NCBI RefSeq assembly: GCF_004016525.1
Contig: NZ_SACJ01000011.1
Location: 1-64,000, forward strand
From: Flavobacterium sufflavum
Lineage (GTDB): Bacteria > Bacteroidota > Bacteroidia > Flavobacteriales > Flavobacteriaceae
Length of the DNA stretch: 64,000 nucleotides
Direction: 5' to 3'
The notes under the pieces: generated by a model
Database searches by the model: none
What the model was told of the DNA's origin: nothing
The model's input: the letters and a program-made list of their open reading frames with translations, nothing else
Translations under genes and position numbers: made by a program
In this document: positions 22,709 to 31,814 of the stretch, piece after piece
Layout of the letters: each line of letters opens with the position of its first letter
How positions within the stretch are numbered: the first letter of the stretch is position 1

Positions 22709-25081
22709 ATGATATTAAACAAAATGAAAAACAACTTGTGGTCAGTTGTTTTACTGACACTAAGCGCTACTTCTTATGGGCAGTCGGGACAATTGCAATC
22801 TTTTCCGTTAACTTCTGTTCGTTTGTTAGAAAGTCCTTTTCAAAAGGCGCAACAAACGGATATGAAATATATCTTGTCACTCGATGCCGATAGATTGTTG
22901 GCGCCTTATTTAAAAGAAGCTGGAATCACGCCTTTAAAAGACAATTATGGCAATTGGGAAAATACGGGATTGGATGGGCATATTGGCGGACATTATCTTT
23001 CGGCTTTGTCGGAGATGTATGCCGCAACCGGAAACCAACAAATAAAAGAACGTTTGGATTACATGTTGGATTGGTTGGAAAAATGCCAGTTGAAAAACGG
23101 GGATGGTTATGTAGGTGGTGTTCCGGGAAGTAAGGCGTTATGGGCAGATATTGCTAAAGGCAAGATTGATGCAGGTGGTTTTTCGTTAAACGGAAAATGG
23201 GTGCCTTGGTACAATGTTCATAAGGTTTACGCGGGTCTTGTGGATGCTTATAAGCTAACGGGGAATGAAAAAGCTAAAAAGATGCTAATCAAATTATCTG
23301 ATTGGTGTTTGAAATTAGTGGCTAATCTTTCGGATGAGCAAATCCAATTGATGCTAAAAAGCGAGCATGGCGGAATGAACGAAGTTTTTGCTGATGTGGC
23401 TGCAATTACGGGCGATAAAAAATATTTGGTTTTGGCTGAGAAATTCTCGCACAAGACCATTTTAGATCCTTTGTTGAAAAATGAAGACAAGTTAAATGGC
23501 ATTCATGCCAATACACAAATTCCTAAAGTTATCGGTTTTATGCGTGTTGCAGAAGTAGGTGGTGATGCAAAATGGGTTGATGCGGCTAACTTTTTTTGGA
23601 ATACAGTAGTGGATAACAGAACCATTTCTATAGGAGGAAATAGTGTGAGAGAACATTTTAATCCTTCGAATGATTTTTCGTCGATGTTAGAATCTAGGGA
23701 AGGACCGGAAACCTGTAACAGTTACAATATGCTTAAATTGAGTAAGCATTTGTTTCTGGCACATCCTAAGGCAAAATACATGGATTATTACGAACGTACC
23801 ACTTACAATCATATTTTATCATCGCAGCATCCTGATGGCGGTTTTGTGTATTTTACGCCTATCCGTCCGCGTCATTACCGTGTGTATTCGGAGCCACAGG
23901 AATCTTTTTGGTGTTGTGTGGGTTCGGGTTTAGAAAATCACGGAAAATATGGCGAAATGATTTACGCCCATGATGCGACCAATTTGTATGTGAATCTTTT
24001 TATTCCTTCTACTTTAGAATGGAAAGAAAAAGGTTTGAAGCTAACGCAAAATACAAAGTTTCCTTTCGAAGAGCAATCAGTCTTTACATTGGATTTGAAA
24101 AAAGCACAAAAATTTGCTGTAAAGTTTAGATATCCTTCCTGGATAACGAACGGAGAAATGAAAATTAAGGTAAATGGCAAAGAAGTAGCGATTGAAAAAG
24201 ATGCGAATTCTTATGTTTCAATTAATCGAAAATGGAAATCGGGAGATGTGATTTCGGTGGTGCTGCCAATGCACAATACCGCAGAACAACTTCCGGATAA
24301 GTCAGCCTGGGTTTCTTTTGTACATGGACCAATTGTTTTAGCTGCTGTTACAGGTGAGACCGATTTAACAGGTTTAAGAGCTGATGGAAGCCGAATGGGA
24401 CATATTGCCAGCGGGCCAATTTATCCAATTGAAGAAGCACCAATGTTGGTTTCTAATTCAAATGATTTGGCACAATCTTTAAAAGAGATAAAAGACAAAC
24501 CTTTTAGTTATTCTGCTTCGGATATTATTTATCAGGATCAATTTAAGAATTTGCAATTAGTGCCTTTTTTCCAAATTCACGATGCGCGATACATGTTGTA
24601 TTGGCCTTATACCACAAAGGAAAAGTTACCTGAGTTGCAGGCTGCAATGAAAGAAAGAGAAGATGCTAAAATGAAATTGGAAGCGCTAACAGTAGATTTA
24701 GTTACGGCTGGTGAACAACAACCGGAAAATGACCATAATTTTAAAGGTGAAAAAACCGACACCGGAATTTATAAGGAACGTCATTATAGAAACGGAACGG
24801 GATTCTTTAGTTATGATTTGAAAAATCCAAAACTGGAAGCACGTAAGTTGAGAATCACTTATTTTGGTTCGGATAAAAACAGAAATTTTGATGTTTATCT
24901 GAATTCCGTTTTAGTTGCTTCGATTGCGATGGATGGAAAAGAAGGGAATCAGTTTATTGATAAAATAATTGAAATTCCGGTTGAGGTTTTAAAATCGAAT
25001 GCAAAGCAGTTAGAAGTGAAATTTCAGGCCAAACTGAATTCGTCGATTACGGGTATTTATGAAGTGCGTTTAATGAAATAG
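22709..25081 (+). CDS. Beta-L-arabinofuranosidase, GH127/GH146 (DUF1680) type
   Basis: 790 aa with a signal peptide (ends near SYGQ). Translation could also begin at the ATG at 22724, which gives a cleaner signal peptide. The (alpha/alpha)6 barrel carries the family's metal/nucleophile set: E334 and C336 in EGPETCNSY, and C402-C403 in SFWCCVGSG, matching the Glu plus three Cys of HypBA1-type enzymes; E315 (REHF) is the likely acid/base. Two beta-sandwich domains follow (about 520-640 and 680-790). It removes beta-L-arabinofuranose caps, for example from rhamnogalacturonan, arabinan side chains or extensin glycans. Together with GH51 it points to an arabinose-rich plant glycan. Length and domain make-up fit GH146 better than the shorter GH127, but I cannot separate them by eye. 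Confidence 0.9.
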   Translation: MILNKMKNNLWSVVLLTLSATSYGQSGQLQSFPLTSVRLLESPFQKAQQTDMKYILSLDADRLLAPYLKEAGITPLKDNYGNWENTGLDGHIGGHYLSALSEMYAATGNQQIKERLDYMLDWLEKCQLKNGDGYVGGVPGSKALWADIAKGKIDAGGFSLNGKWVPWYNVHKVYAGLVDAYKLTGNEKAKKMLIKLSDWCLKLVANLSDEQIQLMLKSEHGGMNEVFADVAAITGDKKYLVLAEKFSHKTILDPLLKNEDKLNGIHANTQIPKVIGFMRVAEVGGDAKWVDAANFFWNTVVDNRTISIGGNSVREHFNPSNDFSSMLESREGPETCNSYNMLKLSKHLFLAHPKAKYMDYYERTTYNHILSSQHPDGGFVYFTPIRPRHYRVYSEPQESFWCCVGSGLENHGKYGEMIYAHDATNLYVNLFIPSTLEWKEKGLKLTQNTKFPFEEQSVFTLDLKKAQKFAVKFRYPSWITNGEMKIKVNGKEVAIEKDANSYVSINRKWKSGDVISVVLPMHNTAEQLPDKSAWVSFVHGPIVLAAVTGETDLTGLRADGSRMGHIASGPIYPIEEAPMLVSNSNDLAQSLKEIKDKPFSYSASDIIYQDQFKNLQLVPFFQIHDARYMLYWPYTTKEKLPELQAAMKEREDAKMKLEALTVDLVTAGEQQPENDHNFKGEKTDTGIYKERHYRNGTGFFSYDLKNPKLEARKLRITYFGSDKNRNFDVYLNSVLVASIAMDGKEGNQFIDKIIEIPVEVLKSNAKQLEVKFQAKLNSSITGIYEVRLMK

Positions 25082-25115
25082 TTTTAGTTTTAAATAGTAA
25101 TTTGTAGTAGAAATG

Positions 25116-25143
25116 ACCTCCTGGGAACGGGAGGTTTTTTTTT
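25116..25143 (+). terminator. Intrinsic terminator after the GH127/146 gene
   Basis: ACCTCC / GGAGGT stem (25116-25121, 25130-25135) with an 8-nt loop and a T9 tract. It closes the utilisation locus. Confidence 0.85.
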
Positions 25144-25263
25144 GTTTTGAATGTAAATAATTCTGATTTAGCGGATAAGAGTGGAGTTTTTTTAATCTGT
25201 GGTAATTTCTAGAATCCGTTTAGTCTGTGTTCCAAATAATTTTTTATGAAAACTTATAAAAAC

Positions 25264-25294
25264 AAAAAACCCGAACTCTAAGAATTCGGGTTTT
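25264..25294 (-). terminator. Terminator of tRNA-Phe
   Basis: A 10-bp stem (AAAACCCGAA with TTCGGGTTTT) just past the tRNA 3' end, followed on the minus strand by a run of T. Confidence 0.85.
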
Positions 25295-25295
25295 G

Positions 25296-25368
25296 TGGTA
25301 CCTCCAGGGATCGAACCAGGGACACATGGATTTTCAGTCCATTGCTCTACCATCTGAGCTAAGGTACC
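25296..25368 (-). tRNA. tRNA-Phe (GAA)
   Basis: 73 nt on the minus strand. Acceptor arms GGTACCT and AGGTACC pair perfectly with discriminator A. The D-arm starts TAGCTCAGATGGTAGAGC, the anticodon loop is CTGAAAA giving anticodon GAA, and the T-arm contains GGTTCGATCCC. The 3' CCA is not encoded. It has its own consensus promoter upstream and a terminator downstream. Confidence 0.97.
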
Positions 25369-25384
25369 GTGCTTGTTGCGGGTG

Positions 25385-25416
25385 CAAATATAGAACCATT
25401 TTTAATATATCCAAAA
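25385..25416 (-). promoter_or_regulatory. Consensus promoter of tRNA-Phe
   Basis: On the minus strand: TTTTGG (25416-25411), 19 bp (exact spacing), TATATTTG (25392-25385). This is a full match to the Bacteroidota vegetative promoter, placing the transcript start about 12 bp before the tRNA. It calibrates the other promoter calls in this window. Confidence 0.88.
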
Positions 25417-25467
25417 CATTTTTATGAAAAAATCTATTCGTACCTTCGCTACACCAAAAGTCAAAAT

Positions 25468-26202
25468 ATGATATTAACTATTGATGTGGGGAATACCCGA
25501 ATTAAAGCGGCTGTTTTTGAGGGTGATACCGTTTTGGAAAGTTTTGTTTTTGATAAAATAGAGCTTGAAAAAAAGATTAAAAAAATTTTAGAAAGATTTA
25601 AAACAATAGCTCATTTGGTTGTTTCTTCGGTAGGAGATGTCGAAAAACAATCTTTTCTGGCATTCGAAACAGAGCTTAAAGTTTATTTTGTTTCAAATGA
25701 AGATTCTTTTCCGTTTTCCAATAATTATGGAACCCCAAAAACTTTAGGAATTGACCGTATGGTGCTTGCTGCGGGAGCTACTTTGTTATATCCAAATCAA
25801 AACAGATTGATAATCGATGCCGGAACCTGTGTTACTTATGACTTTGTTGATGAAAACAATGTGTATCAGGGCGGTGCCATTGCTCCGGGATTGCGATTAA
25901 GATATGAGTCTTTACATCAGTTTACGGCAAAGCTACCATTATTGGCTGTGCAGAGCCCTGAAGATTATATCGGGAAATCAACTACAGAATCCATTCATTC
26001 AGGTGTGGTCAATGGATTGGTCTATGAGATTGACGGTTTCATAGATGAATATAAGGCAGCTTGTACAAAAATTATCATAATTTTAACGGGTGGTGATGCA
26101 GATTTTTTGGCTAAACGATTAAAAAATACCATATTTGCCAATTCAAATTTCCTTTTGGAGAGTTTGAACCAAACATTTCAATATAAAATCAAAAATGATT
26201 AG
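25468..26202 (+). CDS. coaX: Type III pantothenate kinase
   Basis: 244 aa from the ATG at 25468. An upstream in-frame extension would run to the tRNA edge and through non-coding sequence, so it is rejected. Catalyses the first step of CoA synthesis, phosphorylating pantothenate. ASKHA-fold motifs: DVGNTRIKAA at the N-terminus, GIDRMVLAAGA and IIDAGTCVTYD in the middle, then GGAIAPGLRLRYESLHQFT, the pantothenate-binding region of CoaX. Length is normal. Its stop overlaps the next gene by 8 bp, so it heads a plus-strand operon with an outer-membrane protein and lptC. Confidence 0.96.
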   Translation: MILTIDVGNTRIKAAVFEGDTVLESFVFDKIELEKKIKKILERFKTIAHLVVSSVGDVEKQSFLAFETELKVYFVSNEDSFPFSNNYGTPKTLGIDRMVLAAGATLLYPNQNRLIIDAGTCVTYDFVDENNVYQGGAIAPGLRLRYESLHQFTAKLPLLAVQSPEDYIGKSTTESIHSGVVNGLVYEIDGFIDEYKAACTKIIIILTGGDADFLAKRLKNTIFANSNFLLESLNQTFQYKIKND

Positions 26203-27445
26203 AAAAATTATAACAAGCTTCTGTTTGCTTTTATCACTGGTATCTTTTGCTCAGGAGGGGACTGCGTCACCTTATTCTTTTTACGGAATTGGAGATGTAC
26301 GATTTAAAGGAACGATTGAAAGTCGTTCTATGGCAGGGGTACAAGTAGAGCAGGATAGTATTCATATCAATTTAGATAATCCCGCGAGTTATTCTAATCT
26401 AAAATTAACCACTTTTACTGTTGGTGGAACTTATAATTTGACCACTTTAAAAAATGATTCTGGTTCTGAAAAAGCCAAGAGAACTACTTTTGACTATTTG
26501 GCTGTAGGATTACCTATGGGTAAATTAGGAGTGGGATTTGGTTTGATTCCTTATTCTTCTGTAGGTTATAAAACCGAAGAGCTTTCGGATGTATTATATG
26601 GGACAAATACCCGTAAATTTGGAACTGGTGGAGTAAGTAAAGCTTTTTTTGCAGCTTCTTATAAAATAGTTCCTAATTTTAGTGTAGGTGCTAATGTAGA
26701 TTATAGTTTTGGTCGTATCGAGACTACTAATTTTCAATATCAAAATGGAGTGGTGTTCGGAAGCCGCGAGTTGAATAATGCCAGCTTGTCTGGAGTAAAC
26801 TTTAATTTTGGTGCTTTGTACCAGGCAAAATTGAGCAAGAAGTTGAATCTTTACAGTAGCTTGAGTTATAAATTAGAAAGCAAGTTAGCATCGACTAGTA
26901 CCCGAAATGTATCTGTAGTAAGTTATACTTCAGGATTTGATTTGGCTACGGTAGAATCATCAGATGAGGAGACAGATTCAGAAAAATTAACTTTACCTAG
27001 CGAATTGCGATTGGGTTTAGGGATTGGAGAATCTAAAAAATGGTTAGTTGGGGCACAAATTATTTCGGCAAGTAAAGGAGATTTGGTAAATACTTATAAT
27101 GCGACGAATAATGTGTCTTATGAAAAAGCAATGAAATATAGTTTAGGGGGATATTTTATTCCTAATTATGGTTCTTTTTCAAATTATTTTAAAAGAATTG
27201 TTTATAGAGCGGGGATTAAGTATGAGCAAACAGGTTTAATTGTAAATTCTCAATCTATTAAAGACCGCGGTTTCAGTCTTGGACTTGGATTGCCTATCAC
27301 GGGTAGTTTTTCTAATATAAACTTTGGTTTCGAATTAGGAAAGAGAGGGACTACTTCGGCGTCTTTAGTTCAGGAAAATTATGCTAAATTTAGCGTAGGA
27401 CTTTCGCTTAATGACAGATGGTTTGTTAAAAGAAAGTTTGATTAA
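26195..27445 (+). CDS. Outer-membrane beta-barrel protein, function unknown
   Basis: 416 aa with a signal peptide (about 1-19, ending SFAQ). The mature part opens with GTASPYSFYGIGDVRFKG, carries DNPASYSNL, and then alternates short beta strands and polar turns to the C-terminus. This pattern recalls FadL/PorV-like barrels of Bacteroidota (aromatic SPYSxYG start, NPA motif), but I cannot assign a substrate. It overlaps coaX by 8 bp and precedes lptC by 50 bp, so it may belong to an envelope-biogenesis operon. Confidence 0.8.
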   Translation: MIRKIITSFCLLLSLVSFAQEGTASPYSFYGIGDVRFKGTIESRSMAGVQVEQDSIHINLDNPASYSNLKLTTFTVGGTYNLTTLKNDSGSEKAKRTTFDYLAVGLPMGKLGVGFGLIPYSSVGYKTEELSDVLYGTNTRKFGTGGVSKAFFAASYKIVPNFSVGANVDYSFGRIETTNFQYQNGVVFGSRELNNASLSGVNFNFGALYQAKLSKKLNLYSSLSYKLESKLASTSTRNVSVVSYTSGFDLATVESSDEETDSEKLTLPSELRLGLGIGESKKWLVGAQIISASKGDLVNTYNATNNVSYEKAMKYSLGGYFIPNYGSFSNYFKRIVYRAGIKYEQTGLIVNSQSIKDRGFSLGLGLPITGSFSNINFGFELGKRGTTSASLVQENYAKFSVGLSLNDRWFVKRKFD

Positions 27446-27495
27446 TAATCGTCATAAGGGAAATTTGCTTAGTTTCACTTTGCTTGTTTAAAACT

Positions 27496-28050
27496 ATGTT
27501 TTTACTAAAAAAAAATAAAATGTTTGCGGTAGTCACGGCCTTAGCTGTGACTCTGTTTTTTGGATGCGAGAGTAATTTTAAGAAAGTGCAGAAAATTAAT
27601 TTTACCGAGTTTACCCCAACAGGAGATGCAGACAATGTTAATTTAAAATACACCGACTCGGGTTTGATAAAAGCAGTTTTGCTTAGCTCAAAAATGCTGG
27701 ATTATGCCACTGTAGATTTTCCGTTTACAGAATTCCCAAAAGGAATCGACGTTACTTTGTATGATAAAAAAGCTAAGAAAACCCGCGTAACTTCAAATTA
27801 TGCTGTTTCTTATAAGCAAACAAATATTATTGATTTGCAGGGGAAAGTAAAAATTGTTTCTCAGGACGGACAAATATTAGAGACGGAACAATTGTATTAC
27901 GACCAGAAAAATGAATGGTTTTTTACCGAGAAAAAGTTTAAATTTACGAGTTTGAAAGGAGCTTCAAACGGTCAGGGAATCGATTTTAGCAAAGATTTTA
28001 AAGTAATTAATTCCCAAAGAATAACCGGCGAGGTAGAAACAGCCGAATAA
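27496..28050 (+). CDS. lptC: LPS export system protein LptC
   Basis: 184 aa from the ATG at 27496; a TTG four codons upstream (27484) is the less likely alternative. It has a lipoprotein-like N-terminus (cysteine in LFFGCES) and a body matching the LptC/YrbK beta-jellyroll: DSGLIKAVLLSSKM, FPKGIDVTLYD, then DLQGKVKIVSQDGQILETEQLYYDQ and IDFSKDFKV. LptC links the inner-membrane Lpt exporter to the periplasmic bridge carrying LPS. The lipid anchor in place of a TM helix is common in this phylum. Confidence 0.88.
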   Translation: MFLLKKNKMFAVVTALAVTLFFGCESNFKKVQKINFTEFTPTGDADNVNLKYTDSGLIKAVLLSSKMLDYATVDFPFTEFPKGIDVTLYDKKAKKTRVTSNYAVSYKQTNIIDLQGKVKIVSQDGQILETEQLYYDQKNEWFFTEKKFKFTSLKGASNGQGIDFSKDFKVINSQRITGEVETAE

Positions 28051-28068
28051 TTATCAATTTTACACACT

Positions 28069-28263
28069 ATGAGTTTTTTAAAATACACTCCTTATCTTTA
28101 TCTTCTTTTCGCTGTTTTTTTTGCTTACGATGCTATTACAAAATGGAATGATGTAAATGCAACGCCAGTTTTGAGTCTTTTAATAGCGGGCTTGGCAGTT
28201 TTTATGTTTTTCTTTAGAAGAAGATTTGCAAAAAAAATGCAGGATCGTAACCGTAAATCATAA
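28069..28263 (+). CDS. Small two-TM membrane protein
   Basis: A 64-aa protein with two hydrophobic segments (about 7-21 and 33-49) and a very basic tail (RRRFAKKMQDRNRKS). It lies 18 bp after lptC and 3 bp before gldE, so it is clearly inside the operon. I do not recognise a family. Coding status is inferred from tight packing and clean two-helix composition. Confidence 0.7.
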   Translation: MSFLKYTPYLYLLFAVFFAYDAITKWNDVNATPVLSLLIAGLAVFMFFFRRRFAKKMQDRNRKS

Positions 28264-28266
28264 TTT

Positions 28267-29526
28267 ATGGAAGTTAGTATTATCATACTATGTCTAATAC
28301 TATCTGCTTTTTTTTCAGGGATGGAAATTGCATTCATCTCTTCTAATAAAATTTATCTTGAAATCGAGAAAAAACAAGATAGTTTTATTTCAAAAATACT
28401 TACTAAGCTTACTGAAAAACCGTCTAAGTTTATTGCTGCAATGCTTATTGGGAACAATATTGCAATAGTGGTTTATGGTTTTTTCATGGGAGATCTCGTT
28501 ATGGAATGGGTAACTTCTTTGAATTATCATTTTTCAGATTTTCTGAGTTTGTTTATTCAAACTGTAATCTCAACAATGATTGTTTTGATTACAGCGGAGT
28601 TTTTCCCAAAGGTTTTCTTCCAAATTTATTCGAATAGCTTAATCAAGTTTTTTGCCGTTCCGGCTTATGGTTTCTATTTGTTGTTTTATTTTATTTCCAC
28701 ATTTTTAATTTGGGTTTCTGATTTTATTTTGAAGAAATTCTTCAGAACCGAAGGCGACCAAATTCAATTGTATTTTTCTAAGGTAGAATTAGGGAATTAC
28801 ATCACTGAGCAAATGAGTACGGTGGAGGATGATCAAGAGGTGGATTCGGAGATTCAGATTTTTCAAAATGCATTGGAGTTTTCGGGAGTAAAGGCAAGAG
28901 ACGTCATGACACCGAGAACAGAAATTGTGGCGGTGGATTTGTATGATTCGGTTGAAGAACTTAAAGAATTATTCGTGGAAACGGGTTATTCTAAAATTGT
29001 GGTTTACGAGAATTCATTGGATGAAATTCTTGGTTATGTGCATTCCTTTGATTTGTTTAAAAAGCCCAAGCATATCAAATCGGTAGTTATTCCGGTTGAA
29101 TACGTGCCTGAGACCATTTATATAAAAGAAGTCATGGATTTGCTTACTAAAAAGCGAAAAAGTGTAGCCGTAGTTTTGGATGAATACGGAGGAACTTCGG
29201 GTATCATTACAGTAGAAGATATTGTAGAGGAGCTTTTTGGTGAAATTGAAGATGAGCACGATTCGGACGAAGAATTAATCGAAAAAGAACTGGAAGATGG
29301 TGTGTATCTTTTTTCGACGCGTTTTGATGTGGAGTATTTAAATCAAACGTATAAACTGCAAATTCCAGAGAGTGATTCTTATGGAACTTTGGGTGGGTTT
29401 ATTGTCGATTTTACAAAAGAGATTCCTCAAAAAGGCGATGTAATCACCATTGGGAGCTATCATTTCGTAATTGAAGAGGCGACAAATAAAAAAATTGAAT
29501 TAGTAAAAATGACACTAAAAGAGTAA
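28267..29526 (+). CDS. gldE: Gliding motility-associated protein GldE (CNNM/CorC-like)
   Basis: 419 aa. An N-terminal CNNM (DUF21) transmembrane region of about 150 residues starts with ILCLILSAFFSGMEIAFISS. A CBS-pair follows (ARDVMTPRTEIVAVD; RKSVAVVLDEYGGTSGIITVEDIVEELFGEI), and then a C-terminal CorC_HlyC transporter-associated domain (SYGTLGGFIVDF). Proteins of this type in Flavobacterium are GldE, first linked to gliding and to stability of the lipoprotein GldD; biochemically the family resembles Mg2+/Co2+ exporters. gldD is not next to it here. It starts 3 bp after the small membrane gene. Confidence 0.88.
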   Translation: MEVSIIILCLILSAFFSGMEIAFISSNKIYLEIEKKQDSFISKILTKLTEKPSKFIAAMLIGNNIAIVVYGFFMGDLVMEWVTSLNYHFSDFLSLFIQTVISTMIVLITAEFFPKVFFQIYSNSLIKFFAVPAYGFYLLFYFISTFLIWVSDFILKKFFRTEGDQIQLYFSKVELGNYITEQMSTVEDDQEVDSEIQIFQNALEFSGVKARDVMTPRTEIVAVDLYDSVEELKELFVETGYSKIVVYENSLDEILGYVHSFDLFKKPKHIKSVVIPVEYVPETIYIKEVMDLLTKKRKSVAVVLDEYGGTSGIITVEDIVEELFGEIEDEHDSDEELIEKELEDGVYLFSTRFDVEYLNQTYKLQIPESDSYGTLGGFIVDFTKEIPQKGDVITIGSYHFVIEEATNKKIELVKMTLKE

Positions 29527-29573
29527 TTTTTTTAGAAAATTGAAAAATCTTTTAAAATAAAACGTTACTTGTA

Positions 29574-29602
29574 TTGTTATTAGCGAGATAATTGTATTTT
29601 CG
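29574..29602 (+). promoter_or_regulatory. Probable promoter of ppiD
   Basis: TTG (29574-29576), 18 bp, TATTTTCG (29595-29602), one mismatch to TAnnTTTG. It places the transcript start ahead of the ATG at 29634 and excludes the longer start at 29592. Confidence 0.5.
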
Positions 29603-29633
29603 CAAACTGAATATAAAATTAACGACAATAAAA

Positions 29634-31733
29634 ATGGCAGTTTTATCAAAAATTAGACAACGATCCGCCTTAATGATTGCAGTAATTGCACTTGCTTTAT
29701 TTGCATTCCTAATAGGTGATTTGTTCAAAAGTGGTACATTAAGCAGTACTTCAAAAGATGTGGGAAGCATCAATGGAAAAGATATTTCATTTGAGGATTT
29801 TAGACTTAAAGTAAGTGATGTTGAGAAAAGTGGTCAGGGGATCAGTTCTACGGCAGCGGCTAACAGAGTTTGGGAACAAGAAGTTTCTGTGGCTTTATTA
29901 ACGTCTGAATTTGATAAATTAGGATTAAGAGTGGGTGAAAAACACATCATCGAAATCTTAAAAGCTGATCAAAATATTGGTCAAAATCCAATGTTCCTGA
30001 ATGCTGCAGGGATGTTTGATTTGGCAAAATTTAAAGAATACTTTAAAGCAAATCCTGCACAGGCAGAATATTTGAAACAAAGAGAAAAAGATGCTGAGTT
30101 AAATGCAAAATACCAAATTTACAGCACATTAGTAAAAGCGGCTTCTTATACAACAAAGGCTGAAGGTAAATTGAAATATAAGATGGAAGCTGATAAGGCT
30201 AATTTCTCTTATGTTGGAGCTTTGTTTTCTTCAATCAAAGACAGTGATGTAAAAGTGACTGATGCTGAGATTTTAGAATATATGAAGAAAAACGAAAAGA
30301 AATACAAAGCTGAAGAGTCTCGTGCTTTAGAGTATGTTTTAATAGAAGACAAACCATCTAAAGAAGATGTTGCTGAGGTAAAATCAAAAATCAATGCTTT
30401 GTTATCAGGAAGTGTGGTTTACAATCAGGCAACCGGTAAAAATGATACTGTAGCAGGATTTAGAACTACTGCTAATGCAATTGAATTTGTAAACTCAAAT
30501 TCAGATGTTCCTTATGATTCTACTTATGTACCTAAGAAAGATTTACCTGCTGTAGATGCTGAGCAATTATTTAATTTGGCTCCTGGTGCAGTTTATGGTC
30601 CTTATGTTTTTGGAAATTACTACTGTATTTCAAAATCTTTGGGTAAAAAATTAGGTGTAAATGCTAAGGCAAGTCATATCTTGATTAGTTATGAAGGAGC
30701 ACAGGTTCCTAACCAAAGAGAAAAAAGAACTAAAGAAGAGGCTAAGGCTAAAGCTGAAGAAGTATTAGCTCAGGTTAATGCTAATCCGGATAGTTTCATG
30801 ATGTTGGCATTCCAGTATTCTGATGATTCATCTGCACAGCAAGGTGGTGATTTAGGTTATTTTGGACCTGGTCAAATGGTGAAACCTTTTAGCGATTTTG
30901 TTTTCACTAATCCTATTGGAAAAATTGGTTTAGTAGAAACTCCTTTTGGATTCCATATCATTAAAGTTACTGATAAACAAGACGGAATTCGTTTGGCTAC
31001 CGTAGCTCAAAAATTAGAGGCTTCAGAAGCTACTTCAGACAAAATCTTTACTCAGGCAACTAAATTCGAAATGGAAGCTGCTGATAAAGACTTCAATAAA
31101 GTGGCAAAAGAAATGAAATTGACTGTAACTCCTGCGGTTTCAGTAAAAGCAATGGATGAGACATTTGGGGCTTTAGGAAATCAAAGAAATATTGTAAGAT
31201 GGGCATTTGAAGATGATACTAAAGTAGGTTCGGTAAAACGTTTTGAAGTAGCTAATTTAGGTCACGTAATTGCAAAAGTTAAAAATATTGACGATTCAGG
31301 ACTAGCTCCAATTGATCAGGTAAGACCATTTATCGAAACTAAGTTAAAAAATGCTAAGAAAGCTGAAATACTTAAAGCTAAAATGAACGGAAGTTCTCTT
31401 GAAGCTATTGCTAAAGCTACAGGATCTAAAGTAGAGCAAGCAGCTAATGTTACTTTAGAAAATCCGGTATTGAATGGTGGTGTTGGTCAAGAGCCAAGAG
31501 TAGTAGGAAATGCATTTGCTTTAGCTGCTAACAAAATATCAGCTCCTATTGAAGGAAATACAGGTGTTTATGTAGTGAAAACTACAAGTATTGTTAAAGC
31601 TCCGGCAGTAAAAGATGTTGCTCCTTATGTTGCTAAATTAAAAGCACAATCGGCTGGAGATGTAAATAGAGTGTTGCCAGCTCTTAAAGATATTGCTGAT
31701 ATTAAAGACAATAGAAAACAATTTAATTACTAG
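29634..31733 (+). CDS. PpiD/SurA-like peptidylprolyl isomerase
   Basis: 699 aa from the ATG at 29634 (an upstream start would overlap the promoter). An N-terminal cytoplasmic stub and one TM helix (about 11-28, LMIAVIALALFAFLIGDLF) anchor it. A SurA-like N-terminal chaperone region follows, then a parvulin domain at about 345-450 (KASHILISYEG; GGDLGYFGPGQMVKPFSDF; ETPFGFHIIKV), and a further inactive-looking PPIase-like C-terminal part. It should help fold newly exported envelope proteins at the periplasmic face. Length is somewhat above E. coli PpiD (623 aa), as usual in this phylum. Confidence 0.92.
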   Translation: MAVLSKIRQRSALMIAVIALALFAFLIGDLFKSGTLSSTSKDVGSINGKDISFEDFRLKVSDVEKSGQGISSTAAANRVWEQEVSVALLTSEFDKLGLRVGEKHIIEILKADQNIGQNPMFLNAAGMFDLAKFKEYFKANPAQAEYLKQREKDAELNAKYQIYSTLVKAASYTTKAEGKLKYKMEADKANFSYVGALFSSIKDSDVKVTDAEILEYMKKNEKKYKAEESRALEYVLIEDKPSKEDVAEVKSKINALLSGSVVYNQATGKNDTVAGFRTTANAIEFVNSNSDVPYDSTYVPKKDLPAVDAEQLFNLAPGAVYGPYVFGNYYCISKSLGKKLGVNAKASHILISYEGAQVPNQREKRTKEEAKAKAEEVLAQVNANPDSFMMLAFQYSDDSSAQQGGDLGYFGPGQMVKPFSDFVFTNPIGKIGLVETPFGFHIIKVTDKQDGIRLATVAQKLEASEATSDKIFTQATKFEMEAADKDFNKVAKEMKLTVTPAVSVKAMDETFGALGNQRNIVRWAFEDDTKVGSVKRFEVANLGHVIAKVKNIDDSGLAPIDQVRPFIETKLKNAKKAEILKAKMNGSSLEAIAKATGSKVEQAANVTLENPVLNGGVGQEPRVVGNAFALAANKISAPIEGNTGVYVVKTTSIVKAPAVKDVAPYVAKLKAQSAGDVNRVLPALKDIADIKDNRKQFNY

Positions 31734-31763
31734 TTTTATAGTATAGATTAATTTTAATTTCAT

Positions 31764-31801
31764 AAAAAAGTCCCGAAATGAAAATTTCGGGACTTTTTTT
31801 A
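31764..31801. terminator. Bidirectional terminator between ppiD and the mevalonate genes
   Basis: AAAAAGTCCCGAAAT and ATTTCGGGACTTTTTTT form a 15-bp stem with a GAAA loop and T/A runs on both sides. It serves the converging ppiD and GHMP kinase transcripts. Confidence 0.95.
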
Positions 31802-31814
31802 TGTTTTTTGGGTA

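Noticed and set aside
25144..25263. Possible dispersed repeat between the hydrolase terminator and tRNA-Phe
   Set aside because: The stretch containing AATCTGTGG and TTTAGTCTGTG looks repeat-like, but no second copy exists in the window, so it cannot be supported.
25369..25467. N-terminal extension of CoaX
   Set aside because: It begins at the tRNA edge, contains the tRNA promoter on the opposite strand, and adds sequence foreign to CoaX; the ATG at 25468 opens directly with the family motif.
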